Shown here in pieces: positions 46,308 through 55,712 of a stretch of 64,000 nucleotides of DNA. A model generated the notes under the pieces. That model was not told the DNA's origin and ran no database searches. It saw only the letters and a program-made list of their open reading frames with translations. Source of the DNA: an uncultured Lachnospiraceae bacterium (GTDB taxonomy: Bacteria > Bacillota > Clostridia > Lachnospirales > Lachnospiraceae); assembly GCA_910579325.1 (NCBI GenBank), contig CAJTTU010000002.1, forward strand, positions 1 through 64,000. Direction: 5' to 3'. The position numbers and the translations under genes were made by a program. How positions within the stretch are numbered: position 1 is the stretch's first letter; the number at the start of each line of letters is the position of its first letter.

Positions 46308-47822
46308 ATGTCAAATATGGAATATATTATCGTCCAGGCAGGCGGCAAAGGAACCCGGCTGCAATATCTTACGAAAAATAAACCAAAGGCGCTTGTTCCG
46401 GTGGAAAACCTGCCGATGTTATTTCACTTGTTTCAAAAATATCCGGACAAGCGTTTTATTATCATAGCGGATTACCATAAAGAGGTTTTACATGAGTATC
46501 TGGCTGCCTTTGCGAAGGTCAAATACAGGATTGTTGATGCTCAGGGGACAGGGACCTGCGCTGGGGTGCGTCAGGCGGTAAGCCTGATTCCGGAAGGGCA
46601 GGCCTTTATGTTGATCTGGTCAGATCTGATTCTGCCGGACAGTTTTATGCTGCCCGACGAATATGGAGCCGATAATGGTTCAGCGAATAATTATATAGGA
46701 ATCTCAAAAACTTTTCCATGCAGATGGAGTTATTGTGACGGTCTGTTTACGGAGGAACGATCCAGCGAACATGGCGTGGCGGGTTTCTTTTTGTTTTCCG
46801 ATAAAAGTATATTGACGGATGTACCGGAGAGCGGAGAGCTGGTACGCTGGATGCAGCAGAAATCTTTTCGCTTTAAAGAGATCAGCCTTGCCGGAACAAA
46901 AGAATTTGGCCTGTTGGAAGAATATCAGAAACTGGCACGTGAAAAATGCCGCCCTTTTAACCGGATTACTTTTGAGGGCGACTATTTGATTAAAGAACCG
47001 GTGGATGATCAGGGAGAAAAGCTTGCGACGAAGGAACAGGCGTGGTATGAGAAGGCCGTCCGGAATAAAGTGGATATCATTCCAAAAATATATGAGAAAT
47101 CCCCGTTAAAAATGGAGCGGATATCCGGAAAAAATATATATGAGTACCAGCTGTCATATAAAGAAAAAGCCGAGATTCTTGAAAAGCTGGTCGCTGCGCT
47201 GCGTCATCTGCATCAATCTGACAGTATAGAAGCTGACGCTTTCAGCATGCGGGAGGCTTATTTTAATAAGACAATGGACAGGCTGTCGCGGATAGAGGAT
47301 CTGGTGCCTTTCGCCCGGGAGCGGGAGATTGTGATTAATGGGAAGAAGTGCAAAAACGTTTATTTTCTTAAACGTAAGCTGGAAAAAATGCTGCAGCGGC
47401 TTTCCTGTGACAGGTTTTCTTTTATTCACGGGGACTGTACCTTTTCAAATTTAATGCTGAGGGATAACGGTGAGCCGGTATTGATTGACCCAAGGGGATA
47501 TTTTGGGTATACGGACTTTTATGGGGACGTCCGGTATGACTGGGCGAAACTGTACTACTCAATCGTGGGCAATTATGACCGTTTTAATCTGAAACAGTTT
47601 AAATTGGAAATTGGTGAGAATGGTGTTTTTTTGGAAATACAGTCCAATGGCTGGGAGGATATGGAGGATGAGTTTTTCCGTCTTACCAGAGCGGAACCGG
47701 AAGAGATCAGACTGATTCATGCGGTAATCTGGTTATCCCTGACGACTTATGCCTGGCAGGATTATGACTCCATATGCGGGGCGTTTTATAACGGGCTGTA
47801 TTATCTGGAGGATCTGTGGTGA
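46308..47822 (+). CDS. Nucleotidyltransferase fused to a kinase (LicC/LicA-like or heptose-type)
   Basis: 504 residues. The N-terminal part (1-215) is a sugar-nucleotidyltransferase: IIVQAGGKGTRLQYLTKNKP and LVPVENLPMLFHLF, then LIWSDLI with the metal-binding Asp. The C-terminal part (215-504) is a protein-kinase-like phosphotransferase: FSFIHGDCTFSNLMLRDNG (catalytic loop) and VLIDPRGYFGYTDFY (metal loop). Such fusions phosphorylate a sugar or amino-alcohol and activate it as a nucleotide. The SIS isomerase follows directly and a HAD phosphatase closes the cluster, so a nucleotide-sugar pathway is likely. The exact substrate is not known. Confidence 0.8.
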   Translation: MSNMEYIIVQAGGKGTRLQYLTKNKPKALVPVENLPMLFHLFQKYPDKRFIIIADYHKEVLHEYLAAFAKVKYRIVDAQGTGTCAGVRQAVSLIPEGQAFMLIWSDLILPDSFMLPDEYGADNGSANNYIGISKTFPCRWSYCDGLFTEERSSEHGVAGFFLFSDKSILTDVPESGELVRWMQQKSFRFKEISLAGTKEFGLLEEYQKLAREKCRPFNRITFEGDYLIKEPVDDQGEKLATKEQAWYEKAVRNKVDIIPKIYEKSPLKMERISGKNIYEYQLSYKEKAEILEKLVAALRHLHQSDSIEADAFSMREAYFNKTMDRLSRIEDLVPFAREREIVINGKKCKNVYFLKRKLEKMLQRLSCDRFSFIHGDCTFSNLMLRDNGEPVLIDPRGYFGYTDFYGDVRYDWAKLYYSIVGNYDRFNLKQFKLEIGENGVFLEIQSNGWEDMEDEFFRLTRAEPEEIRLIHAVIWLSLTTYAWQDYDSICGAFYNGLYYLEDLW

Positions 47823-47896
47823 TAAAGGATAAATTTGGAGAGTGGTTTTTTAATATATTTATATGACATGGCGGATACGCCAAGAAAGGGGAAAGC

Positions 47897-48493
47897 ATGC
47901 TGGCCTATTTTGAGGAGCAGATGAAAGAACTGGACAAATCCATACATTCCATAGATGAGCCTATGTTTCGGAAAATGTTGGACAAAGCGGTGGAGACTTT
48001 AGACGCAGGTCACAAAATCATAGTTTCGGGTCTGGGAAAGAATGTCCCGATCTGTGAGAAATTCGTTGGCTCAATGGTATCCATGGGGCTGGACGCTTAT
48101 TTTTTACATACCAATTCGGCGGTGCATGGCGATATGGGGCTGGTAAAAGACGGGGACATGGTAATCATCCTGACAAAGAGCGGCGAGACCTCGGAGTCTA
48201 TTTATCTGGCCAGGTTGTTGAGGGAAAGAGATATCCATATGTGGCTGTTGACGTTCTGCGGGCAGAGCACGTTGGCCAGGGAAATCCCGGACAGCATTAT
48301 ATTAGATTTGAGCCATGAGGGAGATCCGTGGAATATCATGCCGAATAATTCCACAACGATGAACTTGATTGTGCTGCAGGGCCTGGCCATGATGATAGCG
48401 AGGAAGAAGGACTTGAGAATTGAGGATTTTAAAAGAAATCATCCGGGCGGGCATATTGGTGAGATTTTAAACAATAATGAGCGGGAACATTGA
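47897..48493 (+). CDS. SIS-domain sugar isomerase
   Basis: 198 residues: a single SIS domain with GHKIIVSGLGKNVPICEKF, HGDMGLVKDGDMVIILTKSG and ETSESIYLARLL, then the C-terminal HPGGHIGEILNNN. The family isomerises phosphosugars (GmhA, 6-phospho-3-hexuloisomerase, KdsD-like). With the neighbouring kinase/nucleotidyltransferase it would supply an activated sugar. Ribosome-binding site AAAGGGG. The gene lies 75 bp after the fusion gene. Confidence 0.8.
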   Translation: MLAYFEEQMKELDKSIHSIDEPMFRKMLDKAVETLDAGHKIIVSGLGKNVPICEKFVGSMVSMGLDAYFLHTNSAVHGDMGLVKDGDMVIILTKSGETSESIYLARLLRERDIHMWLLTFCGQSTLAREIPDSIILDLSHEGDPWNIMPNNSTTMNLIVLQGLAMMIARKKDLRIEDFKRNHPGGHIGEILNNNEREH

Positions 48494-48548
48494 GGGGATT
48501 AAATTAAATCCTGAATAAAAAAGGAATCATGAGACATGGAGCAGGGTA

Positions 48549-49043
48549 ATGGGAAAACCGGGTATACGAATCGCGAGAGGCATGATTTACTGGTATCAAT
48601 TGAGATTGTTATTGCGAATCAACTATAAGAAAAGTGTTCTGGTTCTCGCCGGGGAGAGTGAGGAGCTGGATGACTGCTGTATTCTTCATCTTGGAGATTT
48701 TATGAGGAGGAAACATGTAGACGGCGCTATTATTATTTATGCGTCTGACAGGGAGATCCGTGTAAACCGGGAGAATGGCATGGAGAGGATACGGAAGTAC
48801 AGAATATCAAAGTATCGGATGAGATTATTGTATGATGCGTATTGTTTCTATAAATTTTATGATAATATCGTTTTTACTTATACGGACACACCTGAGGATA
48901 ACCTTTTGGGCAGGTATTTAAGAGAAACAAAGGTGAACACGGAGGATGCGGCGTGCCTTGCGCTTTATCATTTACGCCGCGTGCCGAAGCGAGAAACAGT
49001 TCAGGAGAAACAGATATGTATGACGCGGAACTCCGTAAAGTAA
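48549..49043 (+). CDS. Small cluster protein, family A copy 1, unknown
   Basis: 164 residues. It contains YKKSVLVLAGESEELDDCCI, IIIYASDREIRVN and a C-terminal region YDNIVFTYTDTPEDNLLGRY followed by RETKVNTEDAACLALYHL. I do not recognise it. The spacing pattern IVF-x-DTPEDNLL / TEDAACLALY resembles the shorter protein at 52430-52804. In both cases a Rossmann/GT-like gene follows directly, here overlapping by 28 bp. The pair may act as a unit, for example in sensing or forming a complex. Confidence 0.6.
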   Translation: MGKPGIRIARGMIYWYQLRLLLRINYKKSVLVLAGESEELDDCCILHLGDFMRRKHVDGAIIIYASDREIRVNRENGMERIRKYRISKYRMRLLYDAYCFYKFYDNIVFTYTDTPEDNLLGRYLRETKVNTEDAACLALYHLRRVPKRETVQEKQICMTRNSVK

Positions 49044-50317
49044 CGAGAAAGCTGAGATTTCGTAATGCCCTTGGAACGCTGAGAAAAAAAACAGTGTATC
49101 TGTTCGGTGTAAGTGACAATACCAGGCAGGTAATTCAAATCCTGCGCGAATTAGGCATGGAGCCATGTAACGTAATCGATAATGACAGGACAAAGCAAAA
49201 CAGCTATTGCGCGAGACTGAGGGTTATTTCATTGGACGAGGCGGATTCGCCGGGAGCGTCGGAGAAAATCTATATGATATATTCGACATACTGGCGAGAA
49301 ATGCTTCCGCAGTTAATGAAATACGGAGTGAAAAGACGGAATATATGGAAATTAAATCCCGCTCAGGATTGTCTGCCGGAATTATTGCTCAAAGCATATA
49401 GAGGGAAACGCTACAGAGAGCGTTTACGTAAAAAATATGGTGATATACCTGTTTTTCTGTGCCCATATACAGGCAGTGGGGATATTTACCTGATCGGAAC
49501 CTTTTGGGACGAGTATATAAGGCGTAACCATATTGAGGATTATGTGTTCGTGGTGATAACAGGGGCGTGTAAAAAAGTGGCTTCGTTATTTGACATTAAA
49601 AATGTGGAGTTAGTAAAGAAAAAAGAATACGCACAGTATTTGATCGACTACTATCTGTACGATCCGGAAAAAGGAAAGATTAAGCTGCTTAATGATTGCT
49701 GGGCGCAGGTTCACACGAACCAGACGGAATGGTTCAGGGGATATAAAGGATTATATTTTACGGAATTGTTCAGAAGGTTTGTTTTTGATTTGCCGGACGA
49801 TGTAAGGCCGCGGCATCCCGCCTATAAGGACGAGTCGGAGTGCGTGAGGGAGCTTTTTAACAAATATGGCCTGCCGCCGGGAAAGACAATTATTATATCG
49901 CCATATTCGAATACGCTGTCAGATCTTCCGGAATGGTTTTGGGAGGGATTGGTTGAAAAGCTTTCGAGGAAAGGATATTGTGTCGGGACGAACAGCGGCG
50001 GGAAGACGGAGCCGGCCATTGCCGGGAGCAAAGAAATATTTTTCCCATTAGACATCGCCCCACAGTTTATTGAGCGAGCGGGAGGGTTTATAGGGGTTCG
50101 GAGCGGGCTGTGCGATGTGATCAGCGGGACTTCCGCCAGGAAGGTAATATTATATGACGCCAGGAACAGGTTTTATATGGGAAGTGCGTATGAGTATTTC
50201 AGTTTAAGGCGGATGGGATTGTGTGAGGATGTGGAGGAAATAGAATACGCAGATATTGATATGGGGAACGTTATAGACAGAATACTGCGAATATTTATTG
50301 ATCAGGAAGATATATGA
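49016..50317 (+). CDS. Rossmann module plus GT-B-like glycosyltransferase, copy 1
   Basis: 433 residues from ATG 49016 (AGGAGA 8 bp upstream). Residues 25-70 form the N-terminal module KKTVYLFGVSDNTRQVIQIL ... NVIDNDRTK. The C-terminal region holds CPYTGSGDIYLIGTFWDEYI, GKTIIISPYSNTLSDLPEWF and PLDIAPQFIERAGGFIGVRSGLCD, arranged like heptosyltransferase/GT-B donor domains. A paralogue is at 52820. It would add a sugar to the surface glycan. The start overlaps the preceding small gene, and the frame from 48953 is less likely. Confidence 0.75.
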   Translation: MYDAELRKVTRKLRFRNALGTLRKKTVYLFGVSDNTRQVIQILRELGMEPCNVIDNDRTKQNSYCARLRVISLDEADSPGASEKIYMIYSTYWREMLPQLMKYGVKRRNIWKLNPAQDCLPELLLKAYRGKRYRERLRKKYGDIPVFLCPYTGSGDIYLIGTFWDEYIRRNHIEDYVFVVITGACKKVASLFDIKNVELVKKKEYAQYLIDYYLYDPEKGKIKLLNDCWAQVHTNQTEWFRGYKGLYFTELFRRFVFDLPDDVRPRHPAYKDESECVRELFNKYGLPPGKTIIISPYSNTLSDLPEWFWEGLVEKLSRKGYCVGTNSGGKTEPAIAGSKEIFFPLDIAPQFIERAGGFIGVRSGLCDVISGTSARKVILYDARNRFYMGSAYEYFSLRRMGLCEDVEEIEYADIDMGNVIDRILRIFIDQEDI

Positions 50318-50349
50318 AATAAACAATTCAAACAGCGAGAGGTTATATT

Positions 50350-51558
50350 ATGACAACGACAATTAAAAGAAATAAACATTGGATCAATCGTCTGCCTCAT
50401 ATTTATGAGTTGGATGATTTGCTGGATTTTTGTGGAAAACATGAGCGTATATATATATACGGAAGAGGTGAGGAACAGGAATATCTTTTAAAATTTCTTG
50501 ATATGTGCGGCGTAAGAACGGAAGGCTATGTGGTTTCCTGTTCCCCGTGTGAGGAGAATTTTTATTACAGGAAGATACCGGTAAAACTGGCCGAGGACGT
50601 AACAGGAACGCCGGGCGTCGGGATTATCCTGGCCCTTCCGGACAGATATTATGACGAGATTATTCCCATGTTTCGGAAATTAAATTTCCAGAACTGGATC
50701 TCATTGACAGAGCACAGCAGGCTGGGAATCGCGGAGCAGATGGCCCCCAGGAAAAAGTCCGAGATGGCTTTTGAGATCAGCCTGGCCGACCATTGTAATC
50801 TCTCCTGTCAGATGTGTGACCATTTCTCCCAATTGTCAGAGGAATGGCTTGTGGATTTGGGTCAGCTGAAACGGGATGTGGAGCGTATGGGCGAATTGTT
50901 TGATCATGAGATTGGCGCGATCACGTTATTGGGCGGGGAGCCGACACTGCATCCTGATTTATTGGAAATTATTCGATATACAAGAAAACAGTTCCCTCAT
51001 ACGGAATTGATTCTGCTCACCAATGGGGTTCTGTTGGAGAAGCTTGAGAAGTCACCCAAAGGTAATTTGTGGGAAGTGATGAAAGAGAATGACACGCATG
51101 TAACGGTCACGGTGTATCCGTTGAGGCTTGATTACGCCAAAATGGAGGAAATGGCGAAGAAGTATGGCGTGATGTTAAAAATGTCGTCGGATATTCACGC
51201 AGTGGAAGCGACGAAAGTAACAAAGATCTCAGATAAGCACACAATGGATCTGAGCGGACAGGTACCAAAGGGACACTGCGTTCACTGTCTTTATTTTAAT
51301 AAATTTAATGTGGTTAAGGATGGGAAATATTATATGTGCCCGATCCAGGCGCATATCAATATTTTTAACAGCCGCTTTAATAAAGAACTCGCTTATGTGG
51401 AGGGCGACTATTTGGATATCTATCAGGTAAAAAGCTGGGAGGAGTTCGCGGAATTCAGTTCCTGGTGGGTACCGTTTTGCCGCTACTGCGATCAAAAGAA
51501 CTGGGGGCCTCACAGCCAATGGAAGCCGAGTAACAAAGAGTTAAGCGAGTATGTGTAA
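50350..51558 (+). CDS. Radical-SAM protein with N-terminal Rossmann-like module
   Basis: 402 residues. Residues 25-75 are a Rossmann-like module, HERIYIYGRGEEQEYLLKFL. The radical-SAM core has CNLSCQMCDHFSQLSEEWL (CX3CX2C) and ITLLGGEPTLHPDLLEIIR. A cysteine-rich C-terminal part (HCVHCLYFNKFN, YMCPIQAH, PFCRYCDQKN) would bind a second cluster, SPASM-like. Radical-SAM proteins with such a module appear in capsule clusters and may modify a sugar or its lipid carrier. Substrate unknown. Confidence 0.8.
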   Translation: MTTTIKRNKHWINRLPHIYELDDLLDFCGKHERIYIYGRGEEQEYLLKFLDMCGVRTEGYVVSCSPCEENFYYRKIPVKLAEDVTGTPGVGIILALPDRYYDEIIPMFRKLNFQNWISLTEHSRLGIAEQMAPRKKSEMAFEISLADHCNLSCQMCDHFSQLSEEWLVDLGQLKRDVERMGELFDHEIGAITLLGGEPTLHPDLLEIIRYTRKQFPHTELILLTNGVLLEKLEKSPKGNLWEVMKENDTHVTVTVYPLRLDYAKMEEMAKKYGVMLKMSSDIHAVEATKVTKISDKHTMDLSGQVPKGHCVHCLYFNKFNVVKDGKYYMCPIQAHINIFNSRFNKELAYVEGDYLDIYQVKSWEEFAEFSSWWVPFCRYCDQKNWGPHSQWKPSNKELSEYV

Positions 51559-51571
51559 ACGGGGCGGGAAG

Positions 51572-52378
51572 ATGATAGGAGCAGTATCGATTGATAAAGA
51601 CATGAATGTCCCCATGATCGGGCTAGGAACCTTTGACCTGAAAGCGGAAGAGATTCTGGCGGGGATACAGGTGGGATACAGGCTGCTGGACACGGCCTGG
51701 CAATATGGGAATGAAGCGGAAGTAGGGAAGGCAGTAAAAGAAAGCGGCGTTAAACGAGAGGAAATCATTATAACAACCAAGCTGTGGACGGATGATATAC
51801 GGAAGCGCCGCGTAAGAGAGGCGTGTGAGGAAAGTCTCAGAGCGTTTCGGATGGATTACGTGGATTTGTATTTAATTCACTGGCCGGCGGAAGGATTTGA
51901 GTATGCGTGGGAAATCATGACGCAGTTAAAAGAAGAAGGGAAAATCAGGGCGGTGGGAGTGAGCAATTTTCAGGAACATCATTTGAAGGCGCTGGAGCGG
52001 GTTTCCGCAACGAGACCAGTACTGAATCAGATAGAGTGCCATCCGTATTTCCGGAATGAGGGATTGATCGCGTATTGCCGGGAATATGATATCGCGGCGC
52101 AGGCCTGGTGTCCCTTAGGAGGAAGTTACAGCCAGTTAGTGAACGATCATCGTTTGAGACCTCTGGCGGAAAAGCACCGGAAGGCATCGGCTCAGATCGT
52201 TCTGAGATGGCATCTGCAAAAGAATGTGTTAATCATTCCAAGAACGTCAAATCGGCAGCATCTTGTGTCTAATCAGGATATTTTTGATTTCTGGCTGGAC
52301 AATCATGATATGGAAGTGATTGACAGCATGGATACCGGACGCAGAATCGGAGCGGATCCGGACAGCTTTGATTTTTAA
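51572..52378 (+). CDS. Aldo-keto reductase
   Basis: 268 residues from ATG 51572; an ATG at 51551 overlaps the radical-SAM stop and is possible. The catalytic tetrad is visible: Asp and Tyr in YRLLDTAWQYGNEAEVG, Lys in IIITTKLWTDD, His in VDLYLIHWPAEG. The C-terminal NADPH site is RTSNRQHLVSNQ. It reduces a carbonyl, perhaps a keto-sugar intermediate given the cluster. A general detoxification enzyme is an alternative. Confidence 0.85.
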   Translation: MIGAVSIDKDMNVPMIGLGTFDLKAEEILAGIQVGYRLLDTAWQYGNEAEVGKAVKESGVKREEIIITTKLWTDDIRKRRVREACEESLRAFRMDYVDLYLIHWPAEGFEYAWEIMTQLKEEGKIRAVGVSNFQEHHLKALERVSATRPVLNQIECHPYFRNEGLIAYCREYDIAAQAWCPLGGSYSQLVNDHRLRPLAEKHRKASAQIVLRWHLQKNVLIIPRTSNRQHLVSNQDIFDFWLDNHDMEVIDSMDTGRRIGADPDSFDF

Positions 52379-52429
52379 ACGGCCGAGAATATAAAGGAAA
52401 TATATGGAAAAAGGATATCTTGCGCGCGA

Positions 52430-52804
52430 ATGAATAAACTGAATGAATTAATATTGCGATTGGAGAAGAATCTGAAACAATATGATAAAATATTATTGTT
52501 TGTTGCTGTAGATAAATTCCATTTGTTTTTAAAACATTGCGTTTCGGTTTTAAATGGAAATAGGGGGAAATCGATATTGGTGATATCCTCGGTCAGTTTG
52601 GATAAGGATGAACGAAAACTGCCATTTGCCTATAACCAGATGTCTGTTCAGGAAATAACACAGTTGAAAAAATTGTATTTTATGTACGAATTCTCAGGAC
52701 GGTTTCAGATGATTGATAAAAATGACGGATTTGGAGATTTGTCGAATTATGTAGACACAAATCTGTTGAGTGACGAAGAGCTTTTCTTGACGATATTTCA
52801 CTGA
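52430..52804 (+). CDS. Small cluster protein, family A copy 2, unknown
   Basis: 124 residues. GKSILVISSVSLDKDERKL and FQMIDKNDGFGDLSNYVDTN followed by LLSDEELFLTIFH parallel the end of the protein at 48549-49043 in order and composition (acidic residue, LL or L, D/E-E, Leu-rich end). The overall similarity is weak, and the paralogy call leans on its position before the second Rossmann/GT-like gene. No signal peptide, transmembrane segment or catalytic motif was found. Confidence 0.55.
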   Translation: MNKLNELILRLEKNLKQYDKILLFVAVDKFHLFLKHCVSVLNGNRGKSILVISSVSLDKDERKLPFAYNQMSVQEITQLKKLYFMYEFSGRFQMIDKNDGFGDLSNYVDTNLLSDEELFLTIFH

Positions 52805-52819
52805 GTAAAAATAGAAATT

Positions 52820-54058
52820 ATGGACCAATTACATTACAACGAAATGCTTTCCAATCTGACCCTTCTGACGCAGACAGCAGGTATTCGCGAAAAACGTTTT
52901 TATCTTTTTGGTCACTGCAACGCCACGGAAGCACTGGCGGATATTTTACTGGATCAGAAGTGTACCGTTTCCGGCATTCTGGATAATAATCCGGCTAAAT
53001 ATGATACGCGATACCGGGGTATTCCGGTAAAAGAACCGGAAACAGTTTTATCAGAGCGGACGGAGGATATTCTGATCTGCACTGTCGCGAGGGCTTACGC
53101 CGCGATGGCGGATCAGTTAAAACGTCTGGGTTATGAAGGCGGATTGTATAAGCTGGTAGATTATAACAGCTATGCGGAATATTCTCTCTCTGAAGAAACC
53201 CGGCTCCGCATGAGCGTCCGGGTGGAACGGGGGATGGAGCTGCTGGAAAGCCTGTCCGGGAAATATCCGGGATGCTTCCGATTTTTGTGTCCGTTTTCGG
53301 CGTTGGGCGATATTTATTATATGATGTCGTATCTGCCTTATTTTATGAATAAAAGAGGCATAAAAAAATGCGTGATTGGCGTGATCGGCGCTGCCTGCGC
53401 TCAGACGGTTGGGTTATTTGGCGGATATCCGGTGGAAGTATTTTCACAGAAAGATATGGATGAGACGATACAGGCGGCTTTATATACGCAGGACCGGCAT
53501 ACGTTCATTCCGCATCAGGACAGACCTTACGTGGTAAATCTGCATCGGGCTCTTTATGTAAAAAGAATCCCGCTGGAGAAGATTTACTGCTGTGGGGTAT
53601 TCGGGCTTCCGGCGGATACCAGGCCGGTCAGCCCGGTATGGTTTCAGGCGTATCCGGAGCTGGAGCGGATCAGGCCGGGGAAGTCTGTGATTCTTGCGCC
53701 ATACGCGAAGTCTGTTACGGCGCTGTGTCCTGAGATATGGAAACGGATTACGGAATATTATCTGGAAAAGGGATACACATGCTTTACGAATGTGGCATGC
53801 GGTGAGCTGCCTTTGCCGGATACTCAGCCGGTCAGCCCCCGGATAGCGGAAGTGAGATCAGTGGTGGAGCGGGCGGGAACATTTGTAGGGCTGCGCAGTG
53901 GTTTGTGTGATGTTTTGCGGACGGCCTGTGGAAAAAAGACGGCATTGTATCCGGATTACTATTATAGTGACACAAGATGGAAAGCGGTCGATATGTACCG
54001 GCTGGAAGACTGGGATAATATTGTGGTAAAGGATGATTTCACATGGGAGAAAAAATAA
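52820..54058 (+). CDS. Rossmann module plus GT-B-like glycosyltransferase, copy 2
   Basis: 412 residues. The N-terminal module KRFYLFGHCNATEALADILL ... GILDNNPAKYDTR parallels copy 1 (49016). The C-terminal region repeats its landmarks in the same order: FLCPFSALGDIYYMMSYLPY, VILAPYAKSVTALCPEIW and RAGTFVGLRSGLCDVLRTAC. The tract from G-L-R-S-G-L-C-D is nearly identical to copy 1. It overlaps the HAD phosphatase start by 16 bp. Probable glycosyltransferase of the surface glycan with a donor or acceptor different from copy 1. Confidence 0.75.
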   Translation: MDQLHYNEMLSNLTLLTQTAGIREKRFYLFGHCNATEALADILLDQKCTVSGILDNNPAKYDTRYRGIPVKEPETVLSERTEDILICTVARAYAAMADQLKRLGYEGGLYKLVDYNSYAEYSLSEETRLRMSVRVERGMELLESLSGKYPGCFRFLCPFSALGDIYYMMSYLPYFMNKRGIKKCVIGVIGAACAQTVGLFGGYPVEVFSQKDMDETIQAALYTQDRHTFIPHQDRPYVVNLHRALYVKRIPLEKIYCCGVFGLPADTRPVSPVWFQAYPELERIRPGKSVILAPYAKSVTALCPEIWKRITEYYLEKGYTCFTNVACGELPLPDTQPVSPRIAEVRSVVERAGTFVGLRSGLCDVLRTACGKKTALYPDYYYSDTRWKAVDMYRLEDWDNIVVKDDFTWEKK

Positions 54059-54420
54059 TTGTGTCTGCGCTTCCGAAAACATGGATTTTGGATTTGGACG
54101 GAACAATCGTAAAACATAATGGATATAAAGATGATGGGACGGATACGTTTTTGGACGGGGCGGAAGAATTTCTGTCAGGCATCGCAAAAGAGGACATGAT
54201 CGTGTTTTTGACATCCCGGACGGACAGGGAGAAGGAGCTGACGGAGGCTTTTCTGGACGCGCATCATATCCGGTATGACGCAGTTATTTATAATGCGCCA
54301 TATGGAGAGAGGATTCTGATCAATGACAAAAAACCTTCCGGACTGCGGACAGCGATTGCGGTTAACACGCAGAGGGATGTGTTTTTGGAGGAGATTTTTG
54401 AAGTGGAAGGAGATTTGTAA
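54043..54420 (+). CDS. Small HAD-family phosphatase
   Basis: 125 residues. KTWILDLDGTIVKHNGYKDD is motif I with both catalytic Asp, IVFLTSRTDREKE motif II, and RILINDKKPSGLRTAI the motif III/IV region (ND-K). There is no cap domain, so it acts on large or phosphosugar substrates, in the manner of GmhB or KdsC. With the SIS isomerase and kinase/nucleotidyltransferase it completes the set needed for an activated sugar. It closes the cluster. Confidence 0.75.
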   Translation: MGEKIIVSALPKTWILDLDGTIVKHNGYKDDGTDTFLDGAEEFLSGIAKEDMIVFLTSRTDREKELTEAFLDAHHIRYDAVIYNAPYGERILINDKKPSGLRTAIAVNTQRDVFLEEIFEVEGDL

Positions 54421-54669
54421 AGCTTTTGAGTGAAAAGGTTTTTGCGCTTTTTTTTCGGCGGAAAACCGGTTATGGGAATGGCCACAGCCACAAACGGAAA
54501 TTTGGATGTGTTGTGGATATAAATTGAGGAAGTTGTGAATTTGGCACTGAATTGGCACGGGAATGGCGTTGGCTGGCGCAATGCGTCTCTTGTCTTGCGG
54601 TGCCATTTTTAGTATAATGGATGGTGGATGAGATAAATGAGAGCCGTAGTAGGAAGGAGAACCGGCCAG

Positions 54670-55712
54670 ATGAGGAAATATTTCAACACGGAAGGCGTAT
54701 GTATTCCTGAAAAGCATTATATGGTGCCGCTGGATGACAGGCTTCGTCAGATTAAAGAGAAGTATGTGGAACGGGGCAGTTATTTTATTATCAATAAGGG
54801 CAGGCAGTATGGGAAGACGACGACGCTTCGTTTATTGGCTCGGTATCTGAAGCCGGAGTATCTGGTCGTTTCTATGGATTTTCAGGGAATCGGAACGGAA
54901 GAGTTTCGGAATGAAGCCACGTTTTCCAGGGCTTTCGCGAAACTGTTTTCCAGAGCAGCCAAAATCTCAGATTCTGAAGCTGAAGCTGTGGCCGGAAGCG
55001 GAGCATAAGTACAACAGTCCGTGGAATATTGCCGCCGAGTTTAAAATAGATATGAGTTTTTCGACCGGCCAGATATCACAGATGCTTGAGGAATATGGGC
55101 GGGACCATCATGTGGTGGCTGATCTGGGGAAGGTGGCGGAAGAGATTTTTCAGTATACGTCAGGATACCCCTATCTGGTATCGGCAATCTGTAAGAGGAT
55201 AGATGAAGATCTTCCGGAGAAATGGGGAACGGAGGTTTTGGAAAACATTTGGACAAAGGAAGGAGTCGCCATGCGGTCGGTCTGCTTTTGAAAGAGAATC
55301 TTTCGATTTTCGACAGCATGGCCAGGCAGCTTGACAGATATCCGGATTTAAAAGCCGTGTTAGAAGATATTTTATTCTGTGGAAAACGGATCATTTTCAG
55401 GAGATCTACAGTGAAAAAGATGAAAAATTCCAAGAAACCTATGGCAGGAAAATCTTTTTGCTCTATTTAAAGCCGATTATCAACGGAATCGGGAATTATT
55501 ACCTGGAAGCCCAGACAAGGGACGCAAGGCGGACAGATGTGATCGTGGATTACCGGGGCGAACGGTTTATTGTTGAACTCAAGATATGGCGTGGGAATGA
55601 GTACAATGAAAGAGGGGAAGCGCAGCTGATTGACTATCTGGATTATTATTATAAAGATAAGGGATATATGCTCAGCTTTAATTTCAATAAAAAGAAGAAG
55701 GAGGTTTCTGAT
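54670..55712 (+). pseudogene. Broken AAA-ATPase/PD-(D/E)XK gene (DUF1703 type)
   Basis: Pieces of one long gene lie in successive frames. MRKYFNTEGVCIPEKHYMVP and the Walker A FIINKGRQYGKTTTLRLLAR come first. A second frame carries SPWNIAAEFKIDMSFSTGQI and EEIFQYTSGYPYLVSAICKR. A third carries LLKENLSIFDSMARQLDRYP. A fourth carries INGIGNYYLEAQTRDARRTD and VIVDYRGERFIVELKIWRGN, the nuclease core D-E-K. At least three frame changes inactivate it. The final frame has no stop of its own and reads into the DUF2284 gene. Confidence 0.8.
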
